DNA from: Corinectria fuckeliana
Taxonomy: Eukaryota; Ascomycota; Sordariomycetes; Hypocreales; Nectriaceae
Assembly: GCA_019137255.1 (NCBI GenBank)
Contig: WPDH01000080.1
Span: 248,001-312,000 of the forward strand
Reading direction: 5' to 3'
Length of the DNA stretch: 64,000 nt
The position numbers and the translations under genes are program-made. The notes below the pieces were generated by a model that was given only the letters and a program-made list of their open reading frames with translations, was not told the DNA's origin and ran no database searches. Shown piece by piece: positions 31,967-42,657 of this stretch (the first letter of the stretch is position 1; each line of letters opens with the position of its first letter).

Positions 31967-32493
31967 GTTGTGCTTGTGGTCGAGTGCTTTCTTGCAGTGT
32001 TGCGTACCTAGCCTTCGCGCGGGAACAAATTCAGAGACAAAAATTGGCAGGCCCATCATACTAGGCCAAACCCAAAACTGGGGACCCCAGCCGGAAAAAC
32101 TGGCAGCCTAAGGCAAGGCGGCGAAGTCGGCCATCGGATTAAACACCGACTGGCTGAAAAATGGCGCACGGGCCACTGGCAAGCAATCAATCTTCAAGGA
32201 AAGCTCGCGAGGCTGTCGCTTCCCCAGGCTTCAACCTCGACCGCGTGCATCTAGTCGCGATCCGCTGTTGCCAACAATGCCTTGAGCCACAATCACTTCT
32301 ACAACTTGCCCAACCGGCACCGCGCTCATTTCATAGGCAGATTCTGCCTCACTGTTTCGACACGTCTACGCCGTCCAACGAAGCTCTGCAATTCACCACC
32401 GTCCCGAACCCCCAAAGCTCCCGATGCGGCGTTGTCCGGCTGCTCCTTCCCCCGGCAATGTCTGATTAAGTGACTCTTTCGAGGACGGCAACA
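31967..32493. promoter_or_regulatory. divergent promoter region RPA12/SCC2 with an upstream ORF
   Basis: 527 bp between two divergent start codons. An ATG at 32161 opens a 102-codon frame ending in TAA at 32467-32469. It is in the same frame as SCC2 and is followed by eight sense codons before the SCC2 ATG. It has no recognisable domain and may be an upstream ORF in the SCC2 leader or chance. Confidence 0.45.
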
Positions 32494-35400
32494 ATGGACA
32501 GAACGAACGCGCACAGCGGTGGCGCCGCTCAAAACGGGCTCTATGTCCATCAAGGGATGCCAAATCCTCGGCCCACCATCTCTCGGCCCTTCACTCTCCA
32601 AGAATCATTACCCTACTCACCACAGACTTCAACGATCCCCTTCATCTCAGGTTTGAAGCCGCCCCGCTCCCGCGCTCTCTTGAATTTATCATCCAACACG
32701 CGCTAGATATCATCCCCGACCCGAGTCTGGGTTCAGGCACACCTGCTCTCCCCATATCCGACCTCTTCCACACCCAGGAGTTCGACAGCTTGAACAAGGA
32801 CGCCTACGGACAGGCCACTCTACCCCGGAACGTGAAGCAGGCCGTCGACCATGTTCTTCAGGATATGAAGCCTAGCCAACGGACTCACTTGTAGGAAGAC
32901 CTCCTTGCCCAACATGGCTCGTAGTACTGACTCGCAGCAGCAAGTTTAACACTGCCCCGAGAAGGTCATCAACCCCCGTACCTGGGAAAAGCCTCGCCGA
33001 CGACCTGTCCCCGATCGCAAGAGCTGTGTACGAAAAAGTCGGAGGCTACTTCAAAGCAACGAAAAACGTCCCCGACGCGAAACTAGCCAACGGGCAAACG
33101 GGAGGCCATCCCAACCCCAAACGGGCTTCCTCTTCCTCGCTCAACTCCCCAAGCGCACCGCAGGCACACACTCTCCCGTTGCAGAACGCCCAGACATACA
33201 AGCTCAACTCCGTTAAAATTGAGGTTGCTATACCTTCCAAGAGGAGTTTTGATGGGTCGCAATACATCGACGTGAGGAATCTCACACAGATCGAGGCTCC
33301 TGCTCCAGTCTTCGCTCAACCACTCCCGCCGCAGCAACCACCACCACCTCAACAACTGCCACCACCGCAACAACTACAATCGGCGCCACAGATACAACCA
33401 TCTCAGCACCCACCATCACAGTTGCCCCAGACCGCAGTTCCCCTGCCACCCTACGCAACAGCTCTTGACGCTTCCCAGAATTCGTCCATTAGGATCGAGC
33501 TTCCAACGACAAGCATCAACAGAGACGAGTATCTTGAGGTAGAGGAAGTACCCGAAGAACCACAAAACCTCTCGGCTCGTAGACAAGATCGGCAAGGGTT
33601 TGCAGACAGCCAAGAACTACTTGGCGAGAGCCTTGATCAACGACAACGAGGCGAGGCAGCGCTTGATGCCCTCGACAAGCTCGTGCGATCTGTTTTTTCA
33701 TCGGTGGGGAATGCTCTTGCAACGGGATCTAGCTTCGAGCACATCGTAACCATGACGCAAGATCAAGAGGTCGCCATGACGGCAGCCACCCAACAGAAAA
33801 TGCACACGGCCATTCAGAGGACGATTGCGCTGAAGTGCTATGATAGGGTCCCAGTTGAGCACCTTGTCCAGGTCACGAAACTGAGCGAGGTTAGTCTTAA
33901 GCAAGCAGAAGACTTGGAGATGCGACTTGATGAGACCTGGTCCGAAGATGCAGTGGAGGTTTGGGTTGAGAAGCTATCTGAAGTCGACACTATACTCAAA
34001 TCAGCACGAACCTGCCTGAGAATTCTGTCCGGGGGTCGGGAAGATAAGCAGCTTTACTCAGAAGCCGTTATCCAAAAGAGTGTCGACATCTTCAAGACAG
34101 TCACAGAGGATATCGTCATGCCTCTGGTGGAGCTTCGCCCATCCGGAAACTCAGCGAGTGTCTTCAAGATGCTATCAAGGTACAGGAAGGCCATTACGTC
34201 CACTTTCGTTTGCTGCCAGAAACTGTTCGCCCTATTGGCCGAGCTGGTCACCAAAGTCGAGCTCTCAGATACTGTTATAAACTCTCTCGAGTTCACGGCG
34301 TCACGGCTGATCTTTGTTGAGAACGCGTACTTCGAGAAGGACTCCGCCGTTGGTGTCCAGAAGTTTGACGGGATTCGCTCCGTGGCGATGGATATGCTTT
34401 GCCAGATCTTCCTGATGAAACCACAGCAACGGCAAGGCATCATTGACGAAATTCTCACATCCCTTGAAAAGCTGCCAGTGGGAAAGCAAAGTGCTCGACA
34501 GTTTAAGCTCTCGGATGGAGGAAGTATTCAGCCCGTGTCCGCTCTCATCATGCGGCTGGTTCAGTCAAGCTCTGGTAGAGTGGACAACAGCAAAGAACGC
34601 AACCGCAACAGCATGTTGAAAAATATGAGGGGGGATGATGAAGAAGACTACGAGGAAGACGACCGGGACTTTTCATTAGGACCGAAACAACCGGTTTCCT
34701 CTATTAAGAGTGAGGAACAAGGAGCTCAGCAGCACGCTGTTTCGATCAAGGATCTCGACACAGCGGTTACGCCGCTGACCGACAATGCCCAGCGCAATGC
34801 GTCGTACGTCATCAACTTTATTGTTAAACGCGCTATTGGGTCCACCAAATCAGGAGACACTCCTTACCGCAATCTGCTTGACCTTTTCGTCGAAGATTTT
34901 ACGACGTGCCTTGACTCACCGGATTGGCCCTCAGCCGAACTCCTTCTCCGCCTGTTGATGGTCATGATGGTACAATTATTTGAAGCACCAAAGACAGCCG
35001 CCCCGGCGAAGAACATGGCACTGGAACTGCTAGGTGGCATGAGCGCAGCCATTTCTCGTCTCCGATCTCATGTCAAGAGAATGGCTAGCTCATCGGAGGG
35101 CAACGATGCCGACGAATTTTCCAGATATCTTGCGGATCTCGCGAGCCTCGCCCTCGAGCAGAAAAGCCGGGTGGAACAGATGGTCGCTTGGGCTGGACCG
35201 TACCGAGCAACACTTGAATATCTTCAACACCGTTGTACGGACGACCCGCATCTCTCAAGTGCAATCTCTTTCTTGATTGCGGACTGGGCATCACAGGTCC
35301 ACATGGGGTACGACTCTTATCAGGAAGCGTACGACGAGCGGGATCAAGAACTTGGACGCCTGGGATACCGTTTACGAATGATGATCGAGGACCGAAGATG

Positions 35401-38311
35401 GATCGTGAACGAGTACACATTCAAGACTGTCTCTGCCGCCCAGGCCAAGCTATCCTACTCAGTCAAGCTGCTGCGTTCTCCACTTTGCGAATCCTTTGGG
35501 AAAATTCTCAACATCTTGCTTAGCTCAATGGCCAGCGACCAAGCTACCGTTCGCAGCAAGAGCCTAAAGAGCGTCAACCAAGTGCTGGAAACTGATCCAT
35601 CCATCTTGGACGGGGACTCGGCCGTTATCCAGCTGATTCTCGAATGTGCAAGCGATTCATCAACCCAAGTCCGAGACTCCGCTCTCGGATTGCTTGGCAA
35701 CTGCATCAACATGCGCCCTGTGTTGGAAATGTCGCTGACTCCCAAGATCATCGATCGGTTTCAGGACAGCGGTGTTGGCGTCAGAAAGCGAGCGATGAAG
35801 CTCGCTCGTGATATCTATCTCCGCAACCGCAGCAAACCGCTTCGCAGTGCGATAGCCAATGGTTTGCTTCGCCGAGTCCAAGATCCGGATGAGACTGTTA
35901 GGGACCTTGCTCGCCAGATGATCGAGGAAGTTTGGTTCGCCCCCTTCTACCGTGATGAGGGTACAGCCGTGTACCAGACCTCACTTACGGAGCACGTCGC
36001 TCTTATCATTCAGACTGTCAAGTCTGGTACCGTGACGGAAATTCTGGACAAGGTTTTCCAGACGATTCTCAAGCCCCAGAGCAAATCCCTAGAAGGACCT
36101 TTTTCTGTCTGCTCCAAGCTCGTTGCCAACATGTTCGGTCTGATCGACAATTTAGACTCGGACGATCCTGCCGTCCCTTCTGGGCGGGATGCCTTGCAAG
36201 TTCTCACCATCTTTGCCAAGGCCGACCCAAAGCTTTTCAACTTTGAACAGATTCGCCTTTTGAAGCCTCACCTTGCCGGGTTCTCCGGTGTCGATGAGCT
36301 TACTGCTTTCCGAGCGGTGACAGTCATCTATAGACGCGTGCTCCCGCAGCTTTCTACAGTGCACTCTGATTTCCTATCGGAGGTCCGTCTACAACTGCTT
36401 AAGGCGATTGGAAAGATCGCTTCTCGTGGTGCCATCGACGACCTGATTGCTTGCGCACGAGTTGTCTGTGATCTTCTACAATCTTTCGAGCCACTGGCCA
36501 ACCTTGTGGCATCAAGTCTCCTGGGCATCCAGAAGCTGCGGGCCAGCGGCACCTTGGACAAGAAGAAGTTGCAACTGCTCTCCGCATACGCAATTATCGT
36601 TGGCATGGTTGGCAAGCACTGTGACTTGGACAAGCAGATTCCGATCTTCAAGAGCAGGTTTCCCAAATGGCAAGGAGATTCAGTCCCGAGACTGATGGTT
36701 GACATGCTGGTCTACTTCGCTCAGCCTTCGCAGCCACTGGACGCTCGTAAGTCATCTCTTGAAGCCATCGGGTTGGTTTGCCAGGCCTGGCCGCGCAACT
36801 ACGTTCTAGCCAAGGTGTACACGTCGTTCCAGCAAGTCTTTGACGACCAGGTACCCATATTAGAAACAATGATCTTGAGATCGTTTCGCGAATTTCTAAT
36901 CACCGAGGAGAAGCGCTCAGAGACGGCGGCGGCGGAGGGTTCTGCGAAGCAACATAAAAAAGAGCTGACGGTCATAGGAGGAACTAGCTTTGATGACGTG
37001 GCAAGTGCCACGACGCAGAGGTTCCTGAAGGACTTCACTCGCATCGCGGTCACTACCCAAGATGAACATGCATTCCTTGCCATGGAAGTCCTGGGCAGCA
37101 TCAACCGGCAGGGCCTCACTCACCCGAAAGAAACAGGTGTTACGTTGATAACGCTGGAAACGTCGGCGAACCGGAAAATCGCGGAACTTGCCTTCTCCGA
37201 GCACCGAGCACTCCATGAGAAGCATGAGACGGTGCTTGAGCGAGAGTATGCCCGAGCAGTACAGTCAGCATACGCTTACCAGCGGGACGTGGTCGGGGAT
37301 TCGCATGGCGCAACAACGACCCCCTTCCAGTCCAAGTTACACTTCTTGATGGAGGTTCTCAAGATTAGTAAGATGAGAAACCGACAGCGCTTCTTGGAGA
37401 AGCTCTGTGGCCAGGTCGACTTTGACTTGTCCAGGTTGGAATCAGAGCCGGAGCTTCCACCTCACGTGGACTTTTCGCGGTTCATCATCGAAAACATTGC
37501 ATTCTTCGAATACCAAACGGTTGGAGAGCTGCAGACGACGGTCCATTTGATCGAGAAGATGGTGACGAGCACAGGCGCCACAGTTGCGCAAGCCATCGAG
37601 TCGGAAGTTTTCAATGTTCGTATGGACGTGGACGCTGATCAGCCCGCAGCAACTGCGCCGGCACCTTCAGCCCCGGACGCGCAGCATGGGTGGCCTCTGG
37701 TCACGGATCCGTTGCTGGCTTCGCTGCCCACATACCCGGACATAGCCCCGGCCCCGGCCCCTGGCCCAACGATGGCAGACTCGGTGGATCGAAGTCGGTT
37801 GCGTCAACTGACTGCCGCTTCCATCATCTTGCTGTCACTGTGGGAAGCACGTACACATCTGCGGCGATTATACGGAATGGGTACAAACCGACACGACAGC
37901 AAGGCAAAGGCATTGGCCAAAGACTTGAACAAAACGCCAAACAAGGTACAAGGAGTTCACGGAGAGAGGTTTTGGGACGAAGTAACTTCGCACATGAACG
38001 GACTCCAGACACAGGAACAGATGGTCCAAAAGTGCAAGGCGTTTGTGGAGCTTCTCAACGTGGACAAGGAGTTTAAGGTGGTGGACGATGATGAAGAGCA
38101 GATGGTGGACCCGTCGACGCCTAGCCAGGAGGAAGGCGAGGATGGGGATGTCACGGCTGAACGAGGACGTAAGCGCAAGGGAGGGGCGATGACACCCGGA
38201 GGCCGGAAAAAACGTCCCCGGTCGGGATCACAGCCGCGAAAACGGGGGCGACCACGCAAGCAGAGTGCGGAGCAGGATCTAGACGTTGATCTTGATGGGG
38301 ACTGGATTTGA
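32494..38311 (+). CDS. SCC2: cohesin loader SCC2 (Mis4/NIPBL family)
   Basis: SCC2 with SCC4 loads cohesin onto chromatin and stimulates its ATPase. There are three exons: 32494-32650, 32707-32890, 32938-38311 (introns 56 and 47 nt), giving 1904 residues. The N-terminal exons encode RPFTLQESLPYSPQTS, then DIIPDPSLGSG and FSKFNTAPRRSSTPVPGKSL, a conserved fungal arrangement. A Pro/Gln-rich segment (about residues 205-260) follows. The remainder is HEAT-repeat solenoid, with YVINFIVKRAIGSTKSGDTPYRNLLDLF and a Nipped-B-type C domain (about 1370-1570). The tail is acidic then basic, with an AT-hook-like KRGRPRK near residue 1888. The second intron ends in CAGCAG, so two in-frame acceptors differ by one Ser codon. 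Confidence 0.94.
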
Positions 38312-40255
38312 GTTTTAAAAGGTGACGAGCAGGCGCAGGACATCATCTTCTGGGCTGAGCTGGGCAGATTTATTGCGGTGTGGACTCTGGCATGGGAGTT
38401 TCAACGGATTTGGGTGTGGCTGGGCGTCCAGAAAACGTGGACAGTGGGGATATATGAATTGTGGCTTGATTTTTGGGAAGACGATGAATGAATGACGTCT
38501 ATGGATGGGACGGGGGTGGGATGGTGGCACCAGCATAGGCGGCGAGGAGGGGGGGGGGGGGGGGGCGNNGGGGGGGGGGGGGGGGGGGGGGGGGGGGGGC
38601 GTCGAAGAGAGAGGGAGAAGGCGTTTTCGGGAGTTGGCTTTGTTAATGATACCTGAGCTCATAGCTCACCTTGGTTGGGGATTTCTTGGTACTGGCCCAG
38701 CGTTGAGGAGGTAGTTGGTATGATGAATTCACAAGAGAATAACTCTAAATGGAAAATCAAGAAATCAGGGGTGACGGGATGTGGTGGGTCGGCTCGACGC
38801 CACGACCGATCTCTCGGCATCTCTTGGCCGTCTTGGCATTGAGGCATGCTGGAGAATGACCAGGGGCAGGGAGCTAAGGTAAGTATGGATGGGGTCCTTT
38901 GGTGGATACCTCAGGTACGTAAGTATGTATGCACCCCAGTAGGTGAGTAGTGTTGAAGGAGGTGCCAAAGCCAGCGTTGAGTTGTTGACAGTTATTCCAC
39001 TTGGTGCGTGGTTTCAGGTAGACGAGTCGAAGAGATGGCAGCCTGGTGAGTTGGGCTTGGGCTGTGAGGCACCTAGTCAATCACTCAGGTTTGCATTCAG
39101 GCTCCAGCTTCGCTCTGAAGGCAGTGCCGCGCGGGACTAGCAAACAGAGCACTTGATTAGCTCGATTAGCATGATGCTATAACGTGGTAGATCACAGCTG
39201 GTATGTACCTATCTAACGTTATGGGGCTGATCGATTGGTCCGCAGGAAAGGGCAGACGGAGTGATGATGGTGAGACTGGCGCGCAGGGAATGGCTGAAGG
39301 CTGCTAAGAGGAGAGGCCTCCTTCCTGTCCTCCCTGTAGGAACTGTATGTACTGTACGTCGAGCTGTCATCGGTGTCGTCGTACTACGGTACGGTGTGGC
39401 CTCCACGCGACAACGCACCGCCGCACAACAGAGCCACACACTCGCTGGCTCCCTCTCTCAAGGCACTCTGGCGACTTGTAGGTAGGTACCTGCCCCGTGG
39501 TTAATTACGGCCCAGTCCCGTTCCTGATACATACATAGTAATTAAGGAACCCACCCATCATTCACCCGTCCACACGTCATCTCACCAGTACACAAGCACC
39601 CCAAGCACCCAATTCGCAGTGACGCACCGTTTGTACTAGTGCGGAGTACAGGTACCCGAGAAAGAAGGAGTGCGGCACCCCCGTCACCTAATCTTGTTTT
39701 CTCGCTTTCTCGCTTTGTCGCTGAAGGCACAAACACAAACACACAAACACCAGCACATCAGCAACCCGCGATTCTTTGTCTTCGCCTTTTTATTTCCTCC
39801 ATCTCACTCACACACTCACGCACTCACCCACGCACTACTCTTACGACCGCCAAATAAAAGGACCGTCAAAACCCCAGCTCCTAGTCTTTCACGCTGCAAA
39901 GGTCTCGTTACTGCTGCGAAAACGCCAAGCGCTCGGCAATGTCCTGTAAGTTCCCCTAGGGACTTCTCTCTCTCTCTCCGTCTCTCTCTCCCCACACACA
40001 CTCTCCTGGCCTCCCTACTACGTACGTACTACGTACTCCTTCTCCTACTACCTAACCCACTACTCGTCTTACGCATCCATCTATCCCCTGCTCGTCTTTT
40101 CTCCTGCACTGTGGTCTTGGCATTTTGCATTTTGCATCCATCCAAAACTTTGGGGGCCATTTCGATACTCTCTTTCCTTCTCTCCCTCCCCCTTACAGCC
40201 TCTCCAGGTCATGTGCTCTGGTTTGCTCCGTGCTCTGGGCTGACCGTCGACTGCC
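38312..40255. other. 1.9-kb spacer between SCC2 and the Ca2+/H+ exchanger
   Basis: No supported gene. It includes the poly-G/N tract (38549-38599), GTAC-type words, and from about 39700 a C/T-rich leader of the exchanger gene. A plausible 5'-UTR intron donor (cctgtaag, intron from 39946) with an acceptor near 40196 (cttacag) would leave the coding start unchanged. Confidence 0.5.
38549..38599. repeat. poly-G tract with two undetermined bases
   Basis: About 50 bases of almost pure G, broken by cgNN at 38566-38569. The N bases show that the assembler could not resolve it, so its true length is unknown. Confidence 0.9.
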
Positions 40256-42081
40256 ATGTCTCAAGTCAACCATTTCAACATCAAGCGTCAGGCGCATAAC
40301 CTCAGCCGCACCAGCTCCGACCAGTCATGGAACCCCTTCCGCCACGTCTCCTGGGATCGCCAACCGGGGCGCAGCGGCACCTGGGACGGCGGCCGTCTTG
40401 AGCAACAATCGACTCGCAATGATGCTTCTACCGGCGAGAAACTCACCCACGCCAGCACCGATCCTTCCAACCAACGCGTCGTGGCTAGAGACTGGTCCAA
40501 TGTCGACACCATGACCGACGCCCGCGAGATCGACGAGACGTCGAGGGAGAGGAGCATCAGCCAACCCACCGAACGCGGAGCCGACATTCCCGTCTCTCAG
40601 CGTTCCTTGGTCAACGACGACAAAGAGCCAGGTTCCTCGAGCTTGAGGAACAGGAGACCCGACGACGACGATGCTGCCCCTAGGCAACTCGAAGACGACG
40701 ATGGCAAATCGAAAAAGGCAAAGAAGGATCACAGGCTCTTCAAAAGGGTCCAGCCAAAGGAACCTTACACATTTGCCAACCAGCTCCAGCGAACCTTTCT
40801 CAACTCATGGATCAACGTCCTCCTCGTTGCCGCCCCCGTCGGTATCGCTCTCAACTACGTCCCAGGGATCAACAAAGTCGCCGTCTTCGTTGTCAACTTC
40901 ATCGCCATCATTCCCCTGGCCGCCATGCTCAGTTTCGCCACAGAGGAGATTGCCCTGCGCACTGGCGAGGTTCTCGGTGGACTGATCAATGCCACCTTTG
41001 GCAACGCTGTCGAGCTCATCGTCGCTATTCTTGCCCTCGTCGATGACAAGGTCGTCATTGTCCAGACCTCCCTCATCGGCTCCGTCCTTTCTAATCTCCT
41101 GCTTGTCATGGGCTTCTGCTTCTTCTTTGGTGGCCTGCGCCGCCAACAGCAGTACTTCAATGTGACGGTTGCCCAGACCGCCGCCTCGATGCTCGCTCTC
41201 GCCGTCGCCTCTGTCATTATTCCCACCGTTTTCGACCTTGCCAGCAAGACACCCACGAAAGCCGTCGCCGATCTCTCCCGCGGCACCTCCGTCATTCTTC
41301 TCGTTGTCTACGGTGCCTACCTCCTCTTCCAGCTCAAGACTCACCAGGACGTCTTTACCGAGGAGAGCCAGAAGGTTGCTGCCAAGCCCTGGAGCCGCGC
41401 CATCAGCTCCGGTGCCATCAAGCAGGGACTTGCCGTCCCAGGTGCCCTGATGGGTCGCAGCATGGCTGACCAGAATGAGAATGAGCGCCTGTCTAAGATG
41501 CTCATGAACCCGCAAGATCTTGCGCACGAGGATGACGACGAGGAGGAGTCACCCACGCTGCACTTTTGGGTTGCGGTCGGAACTCTTACCATTTCCACCG
41601 TCTTCATCGCCCTCTGTGCCGAGTTCATGGTCGACTCCATCGACGCTGTTACTGCGAATGGTAGCGTCTCGGAAGAGTTCGTCGGGTTGATTCTGCTCCC
41701 CATTGTCGGCAACGCCGCCGAGCACGCAACGGCCGTCACCGTGGCTATCAAGGACAAGATGGATCTGGCCATTGGTGTAGCCGTTGGCTCTAGCATGCAG
41801 GTCGCGCTCTTCCTCATTCCCCTTCTGGTCATCATTGGCTGGGGCATGGGCAACGAGGACATGAACCTCAGCTTTGACATGTTCCAGGTTGCTGTCATGT
41901 TCGTCGCCGTCCTTCTCGTAAACTACCTTATCGCCGATGGTAAGAGCCACTGGCTTGAGGGCTGGTTGCTGATTTGCCTCTACGCCATCATTGCCGTTTG
42001 CTCATGGTGTAAGTTCACATAGTCTCACCTTACATTTGCAACGCAGCTACTGACTCAACTCTCACAGGGTACCCCGTCTAA
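40256..42081 (+). CDS. VCX1: vacuolar Ca2+/H+ exchanger (CAX family, VCX1-like)
   Basis: Predicted antiporter moving cytosolic Ca2+ into the vacuole in exchange for protons. There are two exons: 40256-42008 and 42068-42081. The 59-nt intron (gtaagt...ctcacag) leaves a last exon of 14 nt and gives an SWWYPV C-terminus; 588 residues. A hydrophilic N-terminal tail of about 180 residues, longer than in yeast Vcx1, may be autoinhibitory. The two CAX signature repeats are intact: GNAVELIVAILAL followed by QTSLIGSVLSNLLLVMGFCFFFGG, and GNAAEHATAVTVAIKDKMDLAIGVAVGSSMQ-type sequence. An acidic loop (EDDDEEES, around residue 425) separates the halves. About eleven hydrophobic segments are visible. Confidence 0.95.
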
Positions 42082-42657
42082 GTCACAACAGCACCTGCCG
42101 TCTCGTCAGACCTTCCTCTATCTTTGTTTTAGTTGCATCAGCTCCCTTCTGTTTACATGTGCACATACTTGCTCTTTGAAGGCCTCTTTTTTGAGACTTG
42201 CCTTTGTACATATCGCACCCCTGCCGTTTTCTATGTTTGGTAATCGAGGCGAAATCTGGAATATGGAAGCGGAATCGTGAATTTTGGGTCCGCGAAATTG
42301 CAGCCAAGACGCCTTGTTTCTTTTTTGTCCTTATGTACATATATACCCTAGTTTTTGCAAGATGAGGGCTCTTCGGTTGAAGATTACACTGGTCGATGGG
42401 GTTTACGTTGTTTACCTCTCGGCCATAACTACCACACGGTACCTCAAATAAACGCAAGGCCCAGATCTTTTTCTCGTGCATGCAGATGCACATAAAAATA
42501 TACTCCAAAAGGCACTCAGGACTCAGACCAGCAGCGTTCGGAGTTTAGGTAGCGAGTACTAAGTAGTTGAGAAATTAAACAGTATCTATCGTCTCTCATA
42601 TAACCTTAACATGCCTTGCTAGAATGTACCAGCTCATCGTCTGTCTTCCTTCCTTCT
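42082..42657. other. convergent spacer between VCX1-like and IML1 genes
   Basis: 576 bp of T-rich then mixed sequence carrying both 3' ends. Open frames in it show no family resemblance. Confidence 0.5.
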
